A stretch of 64,000 nucleotides of DNA from CAWBFD01 sp963788115. Its GTDB lineage: Bacteria > Actinomycetota > Thermoleophilia > Solirubrobacterales > 70-9. The notes under the pieces are model-generated. The model was not told the DNA's origin. It searched no databases and saw nothing but the letters and a program-made list of their open reading frames with translations. Each line of letters begins with the position of its first letter. Within the stretch, counting starts at the first letter, position 1. This document shows, piece after piece, positions 50,687 through 59,351 of the stretch. Location of the stretch: positions 1,364,001 to 1,428,000 of the forward strand of contig CAWBFD010000004.1 in NCBI GenBank assembly GCA_963788115.1, written 5' to 3'. Position numbers and translations under genes: made by a program.

Positions 50687-51148
50687 ATGCCACCTGAGGA
50701 GACCACGCCACCGACCGCGGACCCCCACCGGGTCCTGTCGGAGCGGGACCTGGATCCGCCGCACCACGGCGGTGAGCCTCCCGGAGGTGGGCCTCCGGAG
50801 GGCGGCCCGCCAGAGGATGAGTCTTCCGACGGTGACAATCGGGGCCTTCGGTTGGGCCTCGTCCTGCTGGGGGCGCTGGCGCTCGGCCTGGGTGTGGCCA
50901 CCGCCGTTCTGGCCTCCGGGGACTCCGAGCAGGAGGTGGTGACGCGAACCGCGACCAGGACCACGACCGAGACGCCGACGACCACTCAGGTAACCACGGT
51001 GGTCACGACCGTGGTCACGACCGTGGTCACTGAGACCGTTGAGACCGAGACGGAGACGGAGACCGAGACCGAGACCGAGACGGTCACCGAGGAGGGGTTC
51101 CCGGGTGAAGGACAGGGTCCGCCGTCGCCCGACCAGGGCTCGGAGTAG
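50687..51148 (+). CDS. Single-pass membrane protein with Thr/Val/Glu-repeat tail
   Basis: About 153 aa from the ATG at 50687 (the frame is open 57 bp further up). Pro/Gly/Glu-rich N-terminal part, one membrane helix (LRLGLVLLGALALGLGVATAVL) at about 53-74, and a low-complexity tail of TVVT and ET units encoded by 9- and 6-bp DNA repeats (50995-51090), ending in a Gly/Pro stretch. The tail probably lies outside the cell, where Thr could be glycosylated. It is a paralogue in layout of the next gene. No function known. Confidence 0.6.
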   Translation: MPPEETTPPTADPHRVLSERDLDPPHHGGEPPGGGPPEGGPPEDESSDGDNRGLRLGLVLLGALALGLGVATAVLASGDSEQEVVTRTATRTTTETPTTTQVTTVVTTVVTTVVTETVETETETETETETETVTEEGFPGEGQGPPSPDQGSE

Positions 51149-51177
51149 CGTCGCCCGGCCCTCATAGACTGGCGCGC

Positions 51178-51489
51178 GTGCACGAGGATCCCACCCGCCG
51201 CATGGGTCAGGGGCCGCCTTCGCAGGGGGCGCAGCCGCCGCCGGGCCGGCCCGGGATGAGCCCGGCGACCCGGGTGGTCGTGGTTTTGCTCGTGGCCCTC
51301 GTCGTCGGGCTCGGCGTCGCCCTGGTCGTGCTCGCGACGGACGGCGATGACGACGACGGCGCTGCGACCACCCCAACGGCGACTGCCACGACCACGACCG
51401 ACACCGGCACGACCACGACGACCACTGACACCGAGACGACCACGACTGAGACGGAGACCGGCGGTAGCGGCGGGACCGAGGCGCCGTAG
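51178..51489 (+). CDS. Single-pass membrane protein with Thr-rich tail
   Basis: 103 aa, GTG start. Gly/Pro/Gln-rich N-terminus (MGQGPPSQGAQPPPGRPG), one helix (RVVVVLLVALVVGLGVALVVLA) at about 32-53, an acidic DGDDDDG turn, then TTTT and TET repeats ending GGSGGTEAP. It has the same order of parts as the protein encoded 29 bp upstream, and the two likely arose by duplication. No recognised domain. Confidence 0.6.
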   Translation: MHEDPTRRMGQGPPSQGAQPPPGRPGMSPATRVVVVLLVALVVGLGVALVVLATDGDDDDGAATTPTATATTTTDTGTTTTTTDTETTTTETETGGSGGTEAP

Positions 51490-51594
51490 GTGTAGGGTCC
51501 GGCCAACCTGCGAGGTGGCTCTGCGAGCGCGCCGCTCAGGTACGCTGAGCACCTGGGACGCTTCGTTCCGCTGAGCGGATACATCGCGCTGCTC

Positions 51595-52692
51595 TTGGCC
51601 GCCACGGCAATTGGTTGCGACAACTCGCCCGGCACGGGTGGGAGCCGGACAACGGGATCCCCGATGACCGACGGAGGACCAGGATGCCGAGCCGGACTCG
51701 ATTTCGTCACCTCCAGCGCGCGGCGAATTCCGGGCGCCTGCTGGCGGCCCTATGGGGATGCGAGTCCCTTCAATCGCGCCCTGCCGGAGTCCCCCCGTCT
51801 GGTCTCCAATTCCGCATCGATCGTCACGCGTGCCATCGGATTCGGCAACGCGCTCGAATGGGTGGGAGGCCAAGCCGACACCCCCGATGACTACTTCCAC
51901 CCGATCTACTTCTCCGACCCTTCGGATCCTCTCTATACGGTCGACTGCGTCCGCTTCGCATGCCCAGAGATTGAAGGAAAGCGGATCCAGATTCCGGCGG
52001 CGGCCCGACCGGCCGCGGGTGGCGATGGCCACCTCGCGGTCATCGATCGCGAGGCACACATGGAGTACGACCTGTTCGAGGTCTACGACAAGCCGCGAAA
52101 CGGAGGCACGATCATCGTCGGTTCCGGGGGGTCGACGCCGATTGGGACCCAGGAGGCCGTTGGGCTGGGCTCCAACGCCACCGCGGCCCACTTTGGGCTC
52201 GCTGCTGGGGTGATCCGTCCCTCCGAGCTCGCCGCTGGCGAAATCGACCACGCGCTCTTCCTGGTGGTCGAGTGCACGAACGGGAGGGCGGTCTGGCCGG
52301 CTGCGGATAACCCTGGGACCGTCTGCTCCAACCGCACGAACGCCCCCGCGATGGGTCAGCATTTCTACCTCGAGATATCGGATGCCGAGATCAGGGAGCT
52401 ATCACTACCTGACTGGCAGAAGGCAGTTCTGCGAGCCATGGCGAATTACGGGATGTTCGTCGGCGACACCGGCGGGGGCGGGTTCGCCATTCAGACCGAG
52501 TCGGGGTCGAGCTACACCAGCTTCGGCGTCCCCGACCCATGGGTCACCCTGGGCAGGCGCTACGACCTGCCCACGTGGGTGTCGTCATCGACCGGCACCC
52601 GCAGGTATCTGTTCGATATCAAGGATGCGGTGGACTGGGACTCACGATTGCGGGTTGCGGATCCCTGTGTGGCCCGCGGGACGTGCGAGTGA
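51595..52692 (+). CDS. Putative secreted lipoprotein of unknown function
   Basis: 365 aa if counted from the TTG at 51595. The N-terminus is uncertain: in-frame residues just upstream (GYIALLLAATAIGCDN) form a lipobox-like segment ending in Cys, but no ATG, GTG or TTG start is found before it, so a start-region indel is possible. The body has six or more Cys and blocks FNRALPESPRLVSNS, DYFHPIYFSDPSDPLYTVDC, GTQEAVGLGSNATAAHFGLAAG and VLRAMANYGMFVGDTGGGGFAI. This pattern recalls proteins that resemble glycoside-hydrolase-like secreted domains, but I cannot name the family with confidence. Confidence 0.6.
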   Translation: MAATAIGCDNSPGTGGSRTTGSPMTDGGPGCRAGLDFVTSSARRIPGACWRPYGDASPFNRALPESPRLVSNSASIVTRAIGFGNALEWVGGQADTPDDYFHPIYFSDPSDPLYTVDCVRFACPEIEGKRIQIPAAARPAAGGDGHLAVIDREAHMEYDLFEVYDKPRNGGTIIVGSGGSTPIGTQEAVGLGSNATAAHFGLAAGVIRPSELAAGEIDHALFLVVECTNGRAVWPAADNPGTVCSNRTNAPAMGQHFYLEISDAEIRELSLPDWQKAVLRAMANYGMFVGDTGGGGFAIQTESGSSYTSFGVPDPWVTLGRRYDLPTWVSSSTGTRRYLFDIKDAVDWDSRLRVADPCVARGTCE

Positions 52693-52710
52693 TCCCGTTG
52701 CCCCGGACGG

Positions 52711-55700
52711 CTAGTGACAGGCGGCTTGGCCGGTGTCGGTGAAGGACCTCCCGGCTTCGGGCACGAACCGCCATTCGTAGCTCCCCGGGTGCAGGGTCAA
52801 GCTCAGGACGCCGAAGGTGTCGTTGTTGCGCACCTGGCTGTTGGGCCGGATCGCGCCGAAGGCGTAGTGGCTCCGTCCGCCGGTGCCGAGAACGAACTCG
52901 CGGATCCCTGCGGAGGGGTCCGCAGCACCCGTGGGCGTCTGTGGAGCGAACCGCTCGTAGGTGTGGTCGTCGCCGCTCAGGACCACGTCCGCGCCGCGCT
53001 CATAGAGCGCCTGCCAGAACGGCTCCATCTCGGGGTTGTCGCCGTGGATCGACCCCGAGCTGAAGCGAGGGGCGTGGATCAGCGCGACCGTGCAGGCGCT
53101 CGGATGTGCTGCGAGATCGGCTCGGAGCCACTGCTCCTCCGGATCGCCGTACCAGCAGCCTCCGATCTCGGTGCACTCGACGTTGAGCGCGACCACGTGC
53201 CATGTGCCGAGGTCGTAGCTGTAGTAACCCTTGCTCGGATCCCCGGCCGCCGCCCCAAAGTAGTTGTAGTAGGGGGCAGCGCCAGGGGTCCGGTAGTCGT
53301 GGCCGCCGACAACGGGCCGTGTCCTCGCTCGGTGGCGGCCCCAGTTCGGGCCGTAGCAGTCCGCGAACTGGGCCGCGGTCCCGTCCTCGTAGACCAGATC
53401 GCCAAGGGGCACGACGATGCCCGGCAGGCGGTCGAGGAGCGCCGCCGTCGCCTCGTCGCCGGTGGAATCGCAGGCCGCGATGTCGCCCGCGGCGAGGATC
53501 GTCGGGTCGCCGGCGGGGACGACGGTGAACGTGTTCCCCTGGGTCTGCGTCATGTTGCCGGCCTGATCGGACTGCTCGGCCTGGGCGGTGTAGGTGCCCG
53601 GGGCGAGCGGCTGCGCGGGCGTCACGGAAAAGGACGGGCCCCAGTGGGCGCCGAGCGGCGCCGACAAGGTCTGCACCGGGGTCCCGGTCGCCGAGCCGCC
53701 GGCGTAGAGCTTCACCGTCACCTGGTTGGAGTCGCCCGGGGCGGTGCCGGCGGCGCCGCCGAAGTTCGGCAGCGGATCCATGGTCGAGGCGGCGCCGGGA
53801 GAGAGCAGGCTGACCTGTGGAGGCGTGGTGTCGGCGGTCGCGGCGGCCGCGTAGTGGGCCTGGATCCGGCTGCCGGCCAGGGCCCTGTCGTAGATCGCGA
53901 CCTCGTCCAGCCTGCCCGCGAACCAGTCATAGGACTGGTAGGACGAGGCCAGATAGAGGGGCTGGGAGGTGCCGGCGTCGATTGGGGCGGCGAGCGCCAT
54001 CGTCCCCCGGAGCGTCCCGTTGACCCAGGTCCCCATCGTCGAGCCGTTCCAGGTCGCGACCACGTGATTCCAGGCATTTGCCTCGACGGTGCCGAGGGCG
54101 GTCGAGAACTCCCTGGTCACGCCACCCTTCCAGACGCGGAAGGTGACTCCGCCACCGGGCTGGAGCCTCAGCAGGTACTGCCCCTCCTTGCGCAGCAGCG
54201 AGGAGGCGACGGAGAGGGACGCGGGCCTGACCCAGGTCTCGATCGTGAGCCCGCCGGTGGGATTGAGGCTCGGCGAGTTGAGCGCCCTGACGGTGCCGGA
54301 GGTCCCATTGAACGAGGCGGCGGTGTTGGCGTCGCTGGAGGGAGCGCCGGAGAGTCCCAGGGTGAATCCGCCGCGGTACTCGCCATCGGCCGTCGTGATC
54401 TCGTTGCGGGCGACGATGCCGCTCGCCTCCCCGAGGCGCCAGTAGGCCCTCGGAGTGTCGGCGAGCACCTCGGCGCGGTAGCTCGGCAGCTGAGCGTCGG
54501 CGACCGTGAACGTATGCGCGCCACTCGTCCCGACGTTGCCCGCGGCGTCGGACTGCTCGGCCTGGGCGGTGTAGGTGCCCGGGGCCAGCGCCGGCGAGGC
54601 GGTGACCGACCACGAGCCGCCCGCGGCGGCGGCGCTCAGCGTCTGCACCGGGGTCCCGGTCGCCGAGCCGCCGGCGTAGAGCTTCACCGTCACCTGGTTG
54701 GAGTCGCCCGGGGCGGTGCCGGCGGCGCCCGAGAGCGTCGGGGTGAGGCCGACGGTGGCGCCTTGGGCGGGTACGCTCAGGCCGACGGTCGGCGGCGTCG
54801 TGTCCGTCGGCGCCGCGGCGGTGAAGGTTCTGGTCGGGCTCCGCCCGACGTTGCCGGCCTGGTCGGACTGCTCGGCCTGGGCGGTGTAGGTGCCCGGGGC
54901 CAGCGCCGGCGAGGCGGTGACCGACCACGAGCCGCCCGCGGCGGCGGCGCTCAGCGTCTGCACCGGGGTCCCGGTCGCCGAGCCGCCGGCGTAGAGCTTC
55001 ACCGTCACCTGGTTGGAGTCGCCCGGGGCGGTGCCGGCGGCGCCCGAGAGCGTCGGGGTGAGGCCGACGGTGGCGCCTTGGGCGGGTACGCTCAGGCCGA
55101 CGGTCGGCGGCGTCGTGTCCGTCGGCGCCGCGGCGGTGAAGGTTCTGGTCGGGCTCCGCCCGACGTTGCCGGCCTGGTCGGACTGCTCGGCCTGGGCGGT
55201 GTAGGTGCCCGGGGCCAGCGCCGGCGAGGCGGTGACCGACCACGAGCCGCCCGCGGCGGCGGCGCTCAGCGTCTGCACCGGGGTCCCGGTCGCCGAGCCG
55301 CCGGCGTAGAGCTTCACCGTCACCTGGTTGGAGTCGCCCGGGGCGGTGCCGGCGGCGCCCGAGAGCGTCGGGGTGAGGCCGACGGTGGCGCCTTGGGCGG
55401 GTACGCTCAGGCCGACGGTCGGCGGCGTCGTGTCCGTCGGCGCCGCGGCGGTGAAGGTTCTGGTCGGGCTCCGCCCGACGTTGCCGGCCTGGTCGGACTG
55501 CTCGGCCTGGGCGGTGTAGGTGCCCGGGGCCAGCGCCGGCGAGGCGGTGACCGACCACGAGCCGCCCGCGGCGGCGGCGCTCAGCGTCTGCACCGGGGTC
55601 CCGGTCGCCGAGCCGCCGGCGTAGAGCTTCACCGTGACCTGGTTGGAGTCGCCCGGGGCGGTGCCGGCGGCGCCCGAGAGCGTCGGGGTGAGGCCGACGG

Positions 55701-56319
55701 TGGCGCCTTGGGCGGGTACGCTCAGGCCGACGGTCGGGGCGGTGGTGTCGAGCGTCTCGACGGTGAGCGATGGTCTCCTTGTGGAGAGTCCCTCCCGGCT
55801 CCCGATGCGGACCTCGGTCGAGCCAGTCGTGGTGAGCGCGAGGCTGATTGGACCGCCGCCCGTGACCAGCGGCGTCACGTTCAGCTCCCGAAAGCCGGTG
55901 GAGACAGGCCCCGAAGAGGCCACGACCTCGCCAAACGGCGGCGCATTGGCGAACGTGATCGTGTTCTCCGCCCAACCACTCTCGCTTACGCTCCTGACCT
56001 CGAACCCGGAGGCCGATCCGCCACTGACGTAAACCCTCAGACTCGCACTGGTAACCGTGCCCTCAAACGCGGGCACATCGAACCGCAAGTAGCCCGACAG
56101 GATCGGCGATGCGTCGACCTGCACGGTATTCGCCGAACCGAAGTTGGAGTTGGGTTTGAAAGAGCTGACGTACGCGTCGGCGGCTACCGGTGCCGTGCTT
56201 AGAGTCGGGGTGGCGGCGTCGCTGGTCGCCATCCCGGCGAGCAGCACGGATGCCGACAACAGCCCCGCCATCGCCGTGGCAAGGCCGAGGCGAACCCGGC
56301 GTGGCAGCGTCGTTTGCAT
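52711..56319 (-). CDS. Secreted multidomain metallophosphoesterase with Ig-like repeats and LamG domain
   Basis: 1202 aa. Signal peptide (1-36). DNRLRE-type beta domain (about 38-188, ADAYVSSFKPNSNFGSANTVQVD). Four near-identical 105-residue Ig-like repeats (about 191-610, each with PTVGLSVPAQGATVG, NQVTVKLYAGGSATG and YTAQAEQSDQAGNVG). LamG/concanavalin-like domain (about 620-800). One more Ig-like repeat, then a calcineurin-like phosphoesterase (about 920-1202: AAGDIAACD, PLGDLVYEDG, VVGGHDYRTPG, ALIHAPRF, SGDDHTYERF). The usual GNH metal-bridging Asn is Gly (GGH), which may weaken catalysis. The order suggests a cell-surface adhesin-type enzyme. It is a convergent neighbour of the 51595 gene. 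Confidence 0.85.
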   Translation of the reverse strand: MQTTLPRRVRLGLATAMAGLLSASVLLAGMATSDAATPTLSTAPVAADAYVSSFKPNSNFGSANTVQVDASPILSGYLRFDVPAFEGTVTSASLRVYVSGGSASGFEVRSVSESGWAENTITFANAPPFGEVVASSGPVSTGFRELNVTPLVTGGGPISLALTTTGSTEVRIGSREGLSTRRPSLTVETLDTTAPTVGLSVPAQGATVGLTPTLSGAAGTAPGDSNQVTVKLYAGGSATGTPVQTLSAAAAGGSWSVTASPALAPGTYTAQAEQSDQAGNVGRSPTRTFTAAAPTDTTPPTVGLSVPAQGATVGLTPTLSGAAGTAPGDSNQVTVKLYAGGSATGTPVQTLSAAAAGGSWSVTASPALAPGTYTAQAEQSDQAGNVGRSPTRTFTAAAPTDTTPPTVGLSVPAQGATVGLTPTLSGAAGTAPGDSNQVTVKLYAGGSATGTPVQTLSAAAAGGSWSVTASPALAPGTYTAQAEQSDQAGNVGRSPTRTFTAAAPTDTTPPTVGLSVPAQGATVGLTPTLSGAAGTAPGDSNQVTVKLYAGGSATGTPVQTLSAAAAGGSWSVTASPALAPGTYTAQAEQSDAAGNVGTSGAHTFTVADAQLPSYRAEVLADTPRAYWRLGEASGIVARNEITTADGEYRGGFTLGLSGAPSSDANTAASFNGTSGTVRALNSPSLNPTGGLTIETWVRPASLSVASSLLRKEGQYLLRLQPGGGVTFRVWKGGVTREFSTALGTVEANAWNHVVATWNGSTMGTWVNGTLRGTMALAAPIDAGTSQPLYLASSYQSYDWFAGRLDEVAIYDRALAGSRIQAHYAAAATADTTPPQVSLLSPGAASTMDPLPNFGGAAGTAPGDSNQVTVKLYAGGSATGTPVQTLSAPLGAHWGPSFSVTPAQPLAPGTYTAQAEQSDQAGNMTQTQGNTFTVVPAGDPTILAAGDIAACDSTGDEATAALLDRLPGIVVPLGDLVYEDGTAAQFADCYGPNWGRHRARTRPVVGGHDYRTPGAAPYYNYFGAAAGDPSKGYYSYDLGTWHVVALNVECTEIGGCWYGDPEEQWLRADLAAHPSACTVALIHAPRFSSGSIHGDNPEMEPFWQALYERGADVVLSGDDHTYERFAPQTPTGAADPSAGIREFVLGTGGRSHYAFGAIRPNSQVRNNDTFGVLSLTLHPGSYEWRFVPEAGRSFTDTGQAACH
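54490..55749. repeat. Four tandem 315-bp repeats within the surface phosphoesterase gene
   Basis: Four in-frame units of 315 bp (about 54490-54804, 54805-55119, 55120-55434, 55435-55749) encode 105-residue Ig-like domains. The inner units are essentially identical at nucleotide level; the end units differ at a few codons (for example DTTAP for DTTPP, and SDAAG for SDQAG). Such identity makes copy number prone to change by recombination and to mis-assembly. Confidence 0.9.
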
Positions 56320-56439
56320 TATCCCCCAACGCTCAAGCTAGTCGAAGGGAGGCCGTATGTCGACCGACAATCCCCGATCTGCGGTAGTGCTGGCCCGAAA
56401 TATCGCCGATTTCAGGTATCCAGTGAGCCGGGACGCCGG

Positions 56440-57663
56440 CTACGTCGCGAGCCGTCGGCCGGACACGAGCAGGCGCTCGGCGGCGGCCATGACCGCCAGC
56501 GAATGGCGCTCCATCTCGTCGGGCATGGCCAGCCGGTTGCGGATGCGGAAGGAGAGCGCGCCGAGCACCGGTGCAAGCGTTGCGAGCGCGAGGCGATCGT
56601 CCAGCTCCCGCCGCCTCAGCTCGGTCTGCAGGCGAACGAGGGCGTTGCCGAGCTCGCTCTCGAGGTGACCCCCGCCCGCTCGTGCGAGGAGGCGGAGCTC
56701 CGCGAGCTCATACGTCCAAAGGTCGAATAGCGGCATCCCGTCCGCGGCCGCCCACTCCCAGTCGTAGACGCGGACGGAGCCGTCTAGGGCGGCGAAGTTC
56801 CCGCGCCAGAAGTCGCCGTGCACGGCGCAGCGCGGCAGCGTCATACCTCGCATGGGCACGAGCAAAGCGCGCACACGTTCCGCGATGACGTCCTCCTTCC
56901 CGGTGCCGGCGAGTCGCCACGCGTCGTACGCGGCGAGGACAGCTTCTTCCTCGTCCTCCTGGTTCCACGATTCCACGCGCGAGCTCGATGCCTGCTGGAA
57001 GCGGCGCAGCCACTCCAGCGCGGCTGCACGAGACCCCCTGCCGGTCTCGGGGCCCAACGGGTCGTAAGCCTCCGCCAGCAGGAATTCGCCATCGGCGTCG
57101 CCCGCGAAGAGCGGTGGGGGCGGCAGGGTCGAGACCACGCCGGAGTCGTGCCGGATCCGCTCCCTGATCGCCTCCAGAACCCCCGACTCCGTGCGCAAGC
57201 GCCAATCGAAGCGCGGCTCGGCCATCGCCTTGACGACGATCTGCGGCTGCGTGTCCCCGTCGCGAAAGAGGAAGCAGATGGCCTTGGAGACGGCCTGTCC
57301 CGACGGGGAATACATCGCGACCCGCGGTGTCGCCTGGACGAGCCCACGTTCCACGGCGACCCGGACAGCGAGACCGTCGTCGCCGCCAATCAGGGCAGCA
57401 CGTGCGCGGAGGGACATCCACGTCGCCGCGTCGGGAAGGCGCCGGAGCGTCGGGACCATCGTGCGCCGGAGCCATTCCGCCGCGGGCGGATAGCCGACGT
57501 CCGCGGAGATCATCGGCTGCCGAGCGTCGGGCCACAGGGTGTACGTGCGCGGCCCGCGCCGCGCCCGCGCGGCGGCTGCCACGATGCGCGCCCGGGATGT
57601 GACCAGACGCCCGCCCTCGGCGAGGAGACGAAGCGTCGCGGCCGGCTCGTCAGCTGCGGTCAC
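56440..57663 (-). CDS. Phosphotransferase (aminoglycoside/choline kinase-like)
   Basis: 407 aa, GTG start. The C-terminal half has the kinase-like catalytic block CAVHGDFWRGNFAAL (HGDxxxxN) and VYDWEWAAADGMPLFDL (the DxD-type magnesium site). The N-terminal lobe has PQIVVKAMAEPRF with the ATP-binding Lys. The family phosphorylates small molecules such as aminoglycosides, choline or sugars. In this cluster a sugar or polysaccharide-related acceptor is more likely than an antibiotic, but that is inference. It starts 6 bp after the deacetylase stop. Confidence 0.8.
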   Translation of the reverse strand: MTAADEPAATLRLLAEGGRLVTSRARIVAAAARARRGPRTYTLWPDARQPMISADVGYPPAAEWLRRTMVPTLRRLPDAATWMSLRARAALIGGDDGLAVRVAVERGLVQATPRVAMYSPSGQAVSKAICFLFRDGDTQPQIVVKAMAEPRFDWRLRTESGVLEAIRERIRHDSGVVSTLPPPPLFAGDADGEFLLAEAYDPLGPETGRGSRAAALEWLRRFQQASSSRVESWNQEDEEEAVLAAYDAWRLAGTGKEDVIAERVRALLVPMRGMTLPRCAVHGDFWRGNFAALDGSVRVYDWEWAAADGMPLFDLWTYELAELRLLARAGGGHLESELGNALVRLQTELRRRELDDRLALATLAPVLGALSFRIRNRLAMPDEMERHSLAVMAAAERLLVSGRRLAT

Positions 57664-57669
57664 TTCGGG

Positions 57670-58425
57670 TCATCGCTTCCGCGCGCCGTCTGCCACGGCG
57701 GCGCGTCGGCTTGCCAGGGACTCCAGCACCCTGCGGACCGGCTTCGCGACCTTCAGGCGGAAGCGCCAGGATCGGTCAGCCGGGTAGATCCCGACGCGCG
57801 GCCAGCCCCAGGCGGTGATCGAGCGGGCGGGAAGACCGGCGACGGCGGTGTAGCCAGCCTCCTTCGCCGCCGAAGGTACGCGCGCGTCGCCGTCACCGTA
57901 GGGCAGTGCCAGCGTCCGGCAGGCCCCGAGCCGCTCCTCACACGTCTCTCGTGAGTGCCTGAGCTCGCGCTCGAGCGCCTCGTCGTCGAGCTTGGAGAGG
58001 CGGGGATGCGAGCAGGTGTGCGACCCGATCTCCCACCCAAGGTCCCGCAGAGAGACCAGCTCCTCCCAGGACATCGGCACGAGCTCGTCCTCGTACTCGC
58101 TGCCCACCCAGTCGTCGATCCCGGGCCAGCTCATCGCCGCACCGCGCCCGATGAAGTCCGTGGGCACGAACACGGTTCCGGGCAGCCCCAGGCGATCGAG
58201 CACAGGGAGCGCGTGCGTCAGGATCGACCGGTAGCCGTCGTCGAACGTGACCGCGAGCGTGCGCTCGGCGACCCGCGAGGTGGCCGCGTGCTCGAACGTC
58301 GCTCCGCGATAACCGCGGCGAACCAGATGACCGAGCTGGTCTTCGAGCTGCTCGGTCGTCACCGCGAGCGTCGACGGCCAGCGATCGCTGACGGCGTGGT
58401 AGCAGAGCACGAGCACATCGGGCAC
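57670..58425 (-). CDS. Polysaccharide deacetylase (NodB homology)
   Basis: 251 aa from the GTG at 58425; a TTG at 58434 is possible but weaker. NodB features are VLCYHAVSD, TFDDGY (60-65, catalytic and metal Asp), SHTCSHPRLS (metal His pair), LALPYGDGD, and the final part RVGIYPADRSWRF. It removes N-acetyl groups from a glycan. There is no signal peptide, so it may act on a lipid-linked intermediate at the inner face, or be exported otherwise. Part of the minus-strand glycan cluster. Confidence 0.88.
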   Translation of the reverse strand: MPDVLVLCYHAVSDRWPSTLAVTTEQLEDQLGHLVRRGYRGATFEHAATSRVAERTLAVTFDDGYRSILTHALPVLDRLGLPGTVFVPTDFIGRGAAMSWPGIDDWVGSEYEDELVPMSWEELVSLRDLGWEIGSHTCSHPRLSKLDDEALERELRHSRETCEERLGACRTLALPYGDGDARVPSAAKEAGYTAVAGLPARSITAWGWPRVGIYPADRSWRFRLKVAKPVRRVLESLASRRAAVADGARKR

Positions 58426-58541
58426 GGCCGCCAAGCGTAGCCCCGAGCCCGATCAGCCCGAGCCGTGGGCCCAGGCCGTCCCAATCAGCGTGCGCGTCGC
58501 GAAGCTCGGCCCGGTGCAACGGGGTTCCGTGATCTTGGAGG

Positions 58542-59351
58542 TCAACGGCGTTGGAGCTTGGTTCGAATGCCTATCGCGGTGCGAATCACCGGGCGCAGCA
58601 CCGCCTTGAGCCTCCACGGTGGGAGGTGGAGTGACCGAGTTGAAAGCCGCTCGCGGCGGAGGAGCGCGCGACTCCGCCGAACGTCGTACCGCACGGCGTG
58701 GAATGTCGCCTCCCGCCGCTCCAAGTCGAGGATCATGAAACGGGCGCGGTTGCGCGGCTCGCGTGACTGCCCGACCGCGCCGGGGTTGAGGAGCCAGCGT
58801 CCGGCGCCGTCCAGGCTGACCGCTTGGCCAGAGCGGAGACGCGTTTGGGCGCTGATGCCACCATAGGCAAATGCCCGGTGGGTGTGCCCGACGATGAGTA
58901 TGCGTGTGGCGGGATAGCGCTCGGCAAGCCGAGCGAGTTGCGTAGCCGCTTGCTCGGTGCGCAGAATGTACTCCTGAGGGTCGTCGAGCGACGCGTGCGT
59001 GACGACCACGCCTCCGGGCAACTCGAGCTGCCGGGGAAGCTGCGAGAGGAAATCGCGCGTACGAGGGTCGAGCACTTCGCGCGTCCAGCGAAGACTGTTG
59101 CGCGCTAGTCGCTCACAGCGGTCTTCCGAGAGCTCGCCGAGCACGATGAGGTCGTGGTTTCCGGCGACGCAAGGCACGCCGAGTTCTCGGATCACCCCGA
59201 CGCACTCGTTGGGTTGCGGACCGTACCCGACCAGGTCGCCGGCACAGGCGTACGCGTCGACACCGATACGGCTCAGCTCCGAGAGAACGACCTCGAGGGC
59301 GGGCAGGTTCGCATGGACGTCGGAGATCACCCCATAGCGCACCGCGGTCAC
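58542..59351 (-). CDS. Calcineurin-like phosphoesterase (YfcE/MJ0936 type)
   Basis: 269 aa from the GTG at 59351, which overlaps the upstream stop in GTGA. Metal ligands are complete: GVISDVHAN (Asp11, His13), AGDLVGYGP (Asp39), GNHD (Asn65, His66), VVTHASLDD and GHTHRAF. It is a cytosolic two-metal phosphodiesterase or phosphatase, with no signal peptide. The C-terminal 50 residues are basic. The substrate is unknown. It is one of the genes cotranscribed with the ATP-grasp enzyme. Confidence 0.85.
   Translation of the reverse strand: MTAVRYGVISDVHANLPALEVVLSELSRIGVDAYACAGDLVGYGPQPNECVGVIRELGVPCVAGNHDLIVLGELSEDRCERLARNSLRWTREVLDPRTRDFLSQLPRQLELPGGVVVTHASLDDPQEYILRTEQAATQLARLAERYPATRILIVGHTHRAFAYGGISAQTRLRSGQAVSLDGAGRWLLNPGAVGQSREPRNRARFMILDLERREATFHAVRYDVRRSRALLRRERLSTRSLHLPPWRLKAVLRPVIRTAIGIRTKLQRR

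Noticed and set aside
54490..55749. Tandem repeats as a possible CRISPR array
   Set aside because: The units are 315 bp, in frame and without spacers; they encode Ig-like domains.
52714..56202. A 1162-codon open frame on the plus strand opposite the surface phosphoesterase
   Set aside because: Its repeats and Gly/Arg-rich composition mirror the minus-strand gene, which has a signal peptide and known domains.
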